Source: Candidatus Electrothrix aarhusensis (GTDB lineage: Bacteria > Desulfobacterota > Desulfobulbia > Desulfobulbales > Desulfobulbaceae). From it: DNA of 57,630 bases. Under the pieces are notes generated by a model. It was given only the letters and a program-made list of their open reading frames with translations. It was not told the DNA's origin and ran no database searches. Positions 52,558 to 57,630 of the stretch are shown here, one piece after another; the stretch's first letter is position 1; each line of letters starts with the position of its first letter. Both the position numbers and the translations under genes were made by a program. The stretch is taken from contig MTKO01000060.1 of assembly GCA_004028505.1 (NCBI GenBank), positions 1 through 57,630 of the forward strand, given 5' to 3'.

Positions 52558-54549
52558 TTACGCTTCTTCTGCCTTGTTTTTGACACCTTTCTGTAGTGCC
52601 TGGAGGACCGTATCAACCTCGTTCTCTAATTGTACCTGCTGTGTTTCTGTTAGTCCATTTTTTCCGAATCTTCCTTGATAATAAAGGGTAAGGCAGGGCC
52701 TGATGCTATCAGGGATTATGTTCAGGGAAGATGTCGCCTTCATGCGTCGAATCCAGCTGAGAGGGGGCTCCCAAGGGTTCCGTTCAAAACCCAGTTCCTT
52801 TAAGCGATCTTCGATTCGGTAAAACAGGGATTCTTCTTGCTGATTCTGCCCTGTTTTTTTCTTGGTATTTGTTTGCACCCGTTGAATTTTTCTGCCTGCT
52901 TGGAGTCTTTTTGCAAGAATAATTATAAGCGGAATAAGGAGGACCCACCACCATTTTTTTAATATACCTTCGTCTGTCCCCCACCGCCATTGGGAAAATT
53001 TAAAGATCATGAATGACCACATATCCTGAAAAAAATGCATGTTGGAGGCAGCAGCATCTTCGAGTTCAATCCAGGAAGAAGATGTGGTGTCAAGATTATG
53101 CCATATGCCGTTCATGTAGACCAAAGTCCAAGCATGGGCGTGCCGGGTACGCACCACGATTTGATTGCCCAACGTACTTTGTTCATGGGCAGACCAGCCA
53201 GTGGCGTAGCGGGCTGGAATGCCGCAGGCCCGGAGGAGCAGGACTGTTGCTGTGGCAAAGTATTCGCAATGGCCAGCACGGGAGGTGAGGAGGAAGGTTG
53301 CTAATGAGGTCCTGCCTTGCTCCGCAGCCCGCAGCTTGAGAGAATAATTGAACTCATTCTGAAAAAAATCGGCAAGGGCCGGGATGATTTCTTCAGGCTC
53401 TTTGGATTGGAGGTGCAACTCTTCTATGATTTGCTGGACAGCAGGTAATTCTTCCGGAGGAATAATCAGATCTTTTTCTGATGGCGGCAAATCTCCGGTT
53501 ACATCCAGATTATAGTTCACCTGATAGCCGATCAGGCCGGGGCCATCTTCGACCTTGACTGCCCCCAGAGGTGTCTTTTGCAGGCGCGACACAGGAAGGT
53601 CGCGTAATCGATATGTTCCCAGGGGGAGTGTCAACATGCCCTTCCCCCTTTTCAGTGGGCTCCAGATTGTGAAGGACTTACCGCTTCCCGGATCAGCTTG
53701 AAGGTTCCAGGTCGTTTGATCTTTTTCTGCTGTGACGTCGGTAAACTGTGCCGGAGATGCGTGCCAGGTTGTGCCGCGATACAGGTTATAGCTTGACTCC
53801 CGCAACAGGACCGGCTGAAATGGTTTATCCTCAGGCGTGACCCGGAAAACAATCCGGTCAGAGAGCTTGAGCTCCCCGATATCGCCCATGGATGTGCTCC
53901 GTTTAAAGGGATCGTTGTTCCTGGTGAGCCACCAATGGCTGACCATTTTCATGGCCACTTTTTGGAGATGGTACACCCCGACTTGGCCACCAAATCCTGC
54001 CCCTCCAATAAGTGCCAAGAGCAAGAACCACAGGGTTGGGGAAAAACGCTTGGATCGCTGCGGCCAAAGTGCCCATGCTGTAAAGAGGAGTAACCCGATG
54101 AAGAAGCTTCCGTCTTTGACGTTACCGGTCCCGGCGGAAAGAAGGCAGAGGGCGGCATAGGGAGCAGATATTTCTATCGTTCTTGGCCGATTATCTGCTG
54201 CAACTGCTTTATTGCGGGCAAGCAGCATCAGAGCACGTATATCAATTTTTCCGGCAAGGCTGTATTCCTGCGCTGCAAACAGAGGAAAACAGATTGCAGG
54301 TAACCATTTGAGGACCTTCATTGCAACCCTGGAAGCATCGGTTGTCAGGAGGAAAACAGCCAAGCCTGCCAGCAGGATTGTACAGATATCAGTGATTCGA
54401 TTAAAATCAGCCTGAGAGAGATCCCATTTTGTTTGCACGTATCTCGACCCTTCGAGGACCAATGCCATAGGAAGAGCGAAGAGAAGAAGGCCGGTCTGCC
54501 AACCCCAGAAGAGGAGGATTGCGCCGGAGAAGAAGGGAGGAAGGGTCAT
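52558..54549 (-). CDS. TgpA-type transglutaminase-like membrane protein (DUF3488)
   Basis: A 663-residue protein with six N-terminal membrane helices, a periplasmic transglutaminase domain and a further helix near residue 560 followed by a cytoplasmic DUF4129-like tail. The Cys-His-Asp triad is visible in SRAGHCEYFATA, RTRHAHAWTLVY and WHNLDTTS. In Pseudomonas TgpA is essential; its substrate is unknown. Usual neighbours (a MoxR ATPase and a DUF58 protein) are absent. Its ATG overlaps the stop of the upstream AAA gene as ATGA. Confidence 0.83.
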   Translation of the reverse strand: MTLPPFFSGAILLFWGWQTGLLLFALPMALVLEGSRYVQTKWDLSQADFNRITDICTILLAGLAVFLLTTDASRVAMKVLKWLPAICFPLFAAQEYSLAGKIDIRALMLLARNKAVAADNRPRTIEISAPYAALCLLSAGTGNVKDGSFFIGLLLFTAWALWPQRSKRFSPTLWFLLLALIGGAGFGGQVGVYHLQKVAMKMVSHWWLTRNNDPFKRSTSMGDIGELKLSDRIVFRVTPEDKPFQPVLLRESSYNLYRGTTWHASPAQFTDVTAEKDQTTWNLQADPGSGKSFTIWSPLKRGKGMLTLPLGTYRLRDLPVSRLQKTPLGAVKVEDGPGLIGYQVNYNLDVTGDLPPSEKDLIIPPEELPAVQQIIEELHLQSKEPEEIIPALADFFQNEFNYSLKLRAAEQGRTSLATFLLTSRAGHCEYFATATVLLLRACGIPARYATGWSAHEQSTLGNQIVVRTRHAHAWTLVYMNGIWHNLDTTSSSWIELEDAAASNMHFFQDMWSFMIFKFSQWRWGTDEGILKKWWWVLLIPLIIILAKRLQAGRKIQRVQTNTKKKTGQNQQEESLFYRIEDRLKELGFERNPWEPPLSWIRRMKATSSLNIIPDSIRPCLTLYYQGRFGKNGLTETQQVQLENEVDTVLQALQKGVKNKAEEA

Positions 54550-55694
54550 AAGCCTACGCGGTTATTGTTTTTCTGATGAGCATACTGCGCGTTGAGGATC
54601 AATTCGCAGAAAGAACGACGAACCTCTTGATTGGGAAAATCAAGGGTGTAGCTCCCCTCTTCACTTCTTTTGATTGTCAGATACCCTGCCTGGGTAAGAA
54701 AGCTTTCAGGAGAGGCGTTGTCGATGTCTCTCTTGCTTAAAAATGAATCAGATACCTTCAGCTGTTCAAAATCAGTTATATCAAATTGCTTATCTTCAGA
54801 ATAGCGAATGATGTATTCAGGGGAACCTGTTTCCATCCAGTAGGGAATGAATTTCCCCTTACTTCTGAAGAACTTTAAAATGGACAGAGGATTATAGACA
54901 AAATGCTCACCATCCCAGGAATAGCCGTTATAGTAGGCTGCCAGTTTTTTCCAGAACAATTTATCTGTCAGATCAAGTTGTTCTCTGGCCAGATTAATCT
55001 GCTGCGGAAAGAAGGTCGCAATTTCCTCTTCTGTGTATCCGAGGATTGATGCGTATTCACTGGAAAGAGTGATATCTTCGAGATTATTTAATGCGCTGAA
55101 AACCCCAACGTGGGTAAATTTGGAAATGCCTGTGATAAAGACGAAGCGTATATATTCCTCACTTGCTTTGATAATCTTATAAAATCCACGCAGGACAGTT
55201 TTTATTGCAATGAGGTTGGGGTTGGCAAGGTTATCCAGTATCGGGGCATCGTATTCATCAATAAGAATAACAACCCGTTTTTTTTTGCCCAGGTGCTTAA
55301 TAAGTTGGCGAAAGGCGATATTTGGCGTGCTCTTTTCAAGAAGGGTACAATCAAAGTTTTCCGCCTGCTCGCGAATGAGTTCATAAAGTTGTTTTTCAAT
55401 GCTTGCCGAATCGTTACATAAAACCTGGCTCAAATCCAAGTGGATGACCGGATTGCTTTGCTCGAAGTCCCAATTATCATAGGCATAGGTGTCTTTAAAA
55501 AGCTCTTTATTGCCTTTAAAGAGTTCTTTGAAGGTGGTTACTGTTAATGATTTGCCGAACCTTCGCGGGCGTGAAAGGAAAATAGGAGCGGTGGAATCAA
55601 TGAGTTTGAGTAAATATTCGGTTTTATCCACATAGATGCAATTATCTTCAATAAGACCTTTGAACTCCTGTTTTCCAATGGGCAGTTTTTTCAT
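54546..55694 (-). CDS. AAA-ATPase-like protein (PF09820 type), C-terminally truncated
   Basis: A 382-residue protein of the family that joins an AAA-like ATPase to a PD-(D/E)XK (DUF1703) nuclease. Present: LPIGKQEFKGLIEDNCIYVDKTEYL, PRRFGKSLTV (Walker A-like), VVILIDEYDAPI (Walker B) and FVFITGISKFTHVGVFSALNNL. Family members are usually 500 residues or more; this one stops after EVRRSFCELIL, where the nuclease domain should start. The stop overlaps the transglutaminase start, so the truncation created, or is masked by, a tight ATGA junction. The gene may be non-functional as a nuclease. Confidence 0.8.
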   Translation of the reverse strand: MKKLPIGKQEFKGLIEDNCIYVDKTEYLLKLIDSTAPIFLSRPRRFGKSLTVTTFKELFKGNKELFKDTYAYDNWDFEQSNPVIHLDLSQVLCNDSASIEKQLYELIREQAENFDCTLLEKSTPNIAFRQLIKHLGKKKRVVILIDEYDAPILDNLANPNLIAIKTVLRGFYKIIKASEEYIRFVFITGISKFTHVGVFSALNNLEDITLSSEYASILGYTEEEIATFFPQQINLAREQLDLTDKLFWKKLAAYYNGYSWDGEHFVYNPLSILKFFRSKGKFIPYWMETGSPEYIIRYSEDKQFDITDFEQLKVSDSFLSKRDIDNASPESFLTQAGYLTIKRSEEGSYTLDFPNQEVRRSFCELILNAQYAHQKNNNRVGL

Positions 55695-56024
55695 ACTGTG
55701 CTCAGTCGATTGATTTTTTCAGATAACAAACATGTTATTCCTGAAGTCCCGAAGAGTCAACATAGGTTTCATAGGTATTACCCTTGCCGCTTCCTCTTTC
55801 ATCTTACCCGCAGGCAGTGCATTTGAAAAAGCTTCTTATTGATCGTCATGGATTTGTTGAAGCGGTGGGGTGGGAAAGGGAGATGGGGGTATGGAAAACC
55901 GGGGTCACACGTTACCGCACTCACCCGGCGAAGCGAAAAATAGTTTCCTGTGGATAATATTTTATAGTAATACTATTTTGATACGTAGATTATTTCAAGA
56001 TCCCCACACCCTTTTTAAGAGCAG
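55695..56024. other. Intergenic, no recognised feature
   Basis: 330 bp between the antitoxin and the AAA gene. No gene, terminator or repeat I can support; the plus-strand frame running through it is a shadow. Confidence 0.35.
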
Positions 56025-56312
56025 TCAGGACAACGTTAAAAATGCATTGGGGTTCTGTTCAGCTATCCTGAGCAGAGATTTGGCCGGGCCTTTAGGCTTT
56101 CTCCTGCCCTGTTCCCAATCCTGCAAGGTCCTGACGCTGACTCCCATCAAATTTGCAAAAGCTATTTGTGAAAGCTTCAACTTTTCCCTGATTGTTCGTG
56201 GAGGAGAAGGCTCGGATAGCCGAGAGGTTTTCAGAGAAAGGTTTCCTTTCTTGTATTCTTTTATTTCTCTTACTCCCTCCAGAATCTCCAGCCCTATATT
56301 TCTTTCAGCCAT
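56025..56312 (-). CDS. HigA/NadS-type antitoxin, XRE helix-turn-helix
   Basis: From ATG at 56312 a 95-residue DNA-binding protein. The helix-turn-helix is LKLSQIAFANLMGVSVRTLQDWEQGRRKPKGPAKSLL, typical of antitoxins encoded after a RelE/HigB-type toxin. It normally neutralises the toxin and represses the operon. Its start overlaps the end of the upstream short gene by 8 bp, the usual coupling. The N-terminus (MAERNIGLEILEGVREIKEYKKG) matches this antitoxin group. Because the toxin is truncated it may be an orphan. Confidence 0.75.
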   Translation of the reverse strand: MAERNIGLEILEGVREIKEYKKGNLSLKTSRLSEPSPPRTIREKLKLSQIAFANLMGVSVRTLQDWEQGRRKPKGPAKSLLRIAEQNPNAFLTLS

Positions 56313-56496
56313 TTTTGATCTCCTGTACAATCTTTTTAAGGATATGCGCGGGGATGTTTTCTTTTTCATTCTTTATTACACAAACATATCGTAGCACCCC
56401 AGCTTGGCACCGAAAAGCAATAATTAGCTGAATTCCTAACAAAAGTAATGCGTCCCCCGTGGGGAGTAGGAAATTGAGGTGGCTTTGTAAAATCAA
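56305..56496 (-). pseudogene. Remnant of a RelE/HigB-like toxin gene
   Basis: A 63-codon frame whose last 30 residues (RYVCVIKNEKENIPAHILKKIVQEIKNG) resemble the C-terminus of a small toxin and overlap the antitoxin start. The first half does not. Only about 200 bp separate it from the stop of the next gene, too little for a full toxin of ~100 residues, so the 5' part has been lost at the junction with the REP-like sequence. Confidence 0.45.
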
Positions 56497-56515
56497 TCGA
56501 GTCTGACCCTATTGA

Positions 56516-57334
56516 TTAGCTTGACGGTAAGGTCAAAGAAAACCTTTCTTTGTTGCCCTCATAAAGATCATACATGAAATAGTGATTTCTAAATTTCTCA
56601 AACAGAACAGGATTTTCCCTTCGGAACGTTCGTTTTAATTGACCAACGCTACAAGGAGAAGAGTGTGTATTTTGTTTCTTATACTGTTTTCGAATTACTC
56701 TGACTCTGTTCTCTATTTCTTCTTCGTTGCAAAGATTTCTCATGTAAAAATTCCAAACGTCACAAAAAAAATCTTCCGCTGTGGTTCTATAGTATGAGCT
56801 TTGAGTTTTTGTGTCTAATTTGTTCAGTGCCTTAGAGAATGATTGTGTTCTGTATAACGTTCTATAAAAATCAGAAAATACATCTACTAATTCCGCTCCG
56901 TCTACGTCGTTAATAGGACCGATAAGTCCCAAAACGGGAGCACGATCAGTCGTGTCTATCGCTCGTGCAAAACTACCCCCAAAACAAGTTGCCAGAATCA
57001 AGTAAAGATTAAGTCGTAACTCTTCATTTAAGGGTGTAATAAGTTGTCTTAGCTCATCCCAACGACAGGGTGAGCCATTAGCAAAAACAAAACCACTTTG
57101 ATCTTCAAGACCATGACCATTGAGATGAAGCCAAGGTTTAAGGTCGTTATTCTGTATCTCATTTAAAGTAGTGCGCATACCTGCCTGAAGGTCATTCATC
57201 GTATTTAAGCGCAGGTATTGCACAGTTAGCTCGTTTGTAGACTTTAGAGTCCATCGTAATAGCTGGGCTGGATTAATCTCATCCTCAGGAACAGCATCTA
57301 AAATAACAATTGCATTAAACAATGATTTGGTCAT
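56516..57334 (-). CDS. Caspase/CHAT-like cysteine protease
   Basis: A 272-residue soluble protein. The catalytic dyad of the caspase/CHAT clan is visible: H74 in WLHLNGHGLEDQSG and C117 in YLILATCFGGSF, 43 residues apart, with a glycine after each. DELRQLITPLNEELRL between them is the typical helix. Such bacterial proteases act in programmed cell death and phage defence, often switched on by a separate sensor or cleaving a gasdermin; no partner is visible, although the window ends soon after. GGAG lies just before the ATG at 57334; the frame is open to 57352. Confidence 0.72.
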   Translation of the reverse strand: MTKSLFNAIVILDAVPEDEINPAQLLRWTLKSTNELTVQYLRLNTMNDLQAGMRTTLNEIQNNDLKPWLHLNGHGLEDQSGFVFANGSPCRWDELRQLITPLNEELRLNLYLILATCFGGSFARAIDTTDRAPVLGLIGPINDVDGAELVDVFSDFYRTLYRTQSFSKALNKLDTKTQSSYYRTTAEDFFCDVWNFYMRNLCNEEEIENRVRVIRKQYKKQNTHSSPCSVGQLKRTFRRENPVLFEKFRNHYFMYDLYEGNKERFSLTLPSS

Positions 57335-57630
57335 TTTTTCTTCTCCAGACATCTTTCTAATGCTGACTATTTAAAATTATTTAAGCTATTGTTTTTTATT
57401 TAATTAGCCAAGCATGCTGAAGTCGCAAAACTGGCAAATTAGGGACACCAGCGATTTCAATTTACAATTGATACATGTTAAATTGAAAAAATCAATAAAA
57501 AGTACTCATACCGGTATCACAGGGCAAAATTAGACCGCGCAGCCATGCGGGTTACAGGTCCAGGGCAAACGCATTTAAAACGACACAGATACAAAAAGAC
57601 AGGGCTGTATACAGGGCGAACGCATGACTT
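57335..57630. other. Terminal noncoding stretch
   Basis: No gene. Two structures: TCAATTTA (57457-57464) and its complement TAAATTGA (57479-57486), forming a perfect 8-bp inverted repeat, and the direct repeat CAGGGC-A/G-AACGCAT at 57561-57574 and 57612-57625. The promoter of the protease gene should lie here. Confidence 0.4.

Noticed and set aside
55870..56394. 174-codon plus-strand frame opposite the antitoxin
   Set aside because: It is antisense to a clear helix-turn-helix gene and has no protein-like features.

Overview
The window is a chromosomal segment of a Gram-negative bacterium. BamD, a GspE/PilB ATPase, periplasmic binding proteins and several signal peptides show a two-membrane envelope. 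I infer a sulfate-reducer-type Desulfobacterota, perhaps Desulfobulbales. The pointers are a DVU0298-type HEAT-repeat protein, a CGGC protein, the DUF4212/VC_2705-type symporter module, tandem rhodaneses (one probably a selenoprotein) and a DUF6162-ZnuACB operon. No 16S gene is present, so this is not proof.

Layout. 1-8.1 kb: a HEPN-like ORF, moeA (minus), a zinc alcohol dehydrogenase, then a tight plus-strand run of holB, a PSP1/RicT protein, a cNMP-CBS-DUF294 signalling protein and a DEDDh exonuclease. 8.1-10.4 kb: a DUF4212 + sodium:solute symporter pair behind a good sigma70 promoter and a long leader, closed by a strong terminator. 10.4-15.1 kb: an accessory patch with an HNH protein, a methyltransferase, an old-yellow-enzyme oxidoreductase and a PD-(D/E)XK protein, plus copies of the symporter 3' end and its terminator. 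15.1-20.9 kb: minus-strand pilB/gspE, bamD, DUF29, DVU0298-like, TPR and CGGC genes. 21-22.5 kb: a PIN-domain pair between direct repeats and a 131-bp inverted-repeat element. 22.5-30.4 kb: ribF, tRNA-Leu(CAG), a META protein, tandem rhodaneses, a membrane protein, yggU, yggT, radC and hemW. 30.6-35.2 kb: zinc uptake operon (DUF6162, ZnuA, ZnuC, ZnuB and two small proteins). 35.6-39.8 kb: hybrid histidine kinase and a large NlpE/META lipoprotein. 40-46.6 kb: an AT-rich accessory island (aminotransferase, two unknowns, AAA ATPase, DisA_N-like protein) between two long direct repeats. 47-55.7 kb: ettA, a SulP transporter, a TAXI binding protein, a TgpA-type transglutaminase and a truncated AAA-ATPase-like gene. 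56-57.3 kb: an antitoxin with a broken toxin and a caspase/CHAT-like protease.

Three patterns stand out. (1) The first rhodanese (25129-25524) has an in-frame TGA exactly where its neighbour has the second Cys of a CxC motif. A SECIS-like hairpin follows the TGA, so selenocysteine is the best reading. (2) A repeated DNA element directly abuts the 5' ends of five accessory genes (10721, 14123, 40784, 42517, 46577), always in the same orientation relative to the gene; two long copies bound a 5.4-kb island. (3) Seven otherwise intact genes each need one extra base, always next to a short homopolymer or doublet. This looks like systematic undercalling in the assembly rather than real gene decay.
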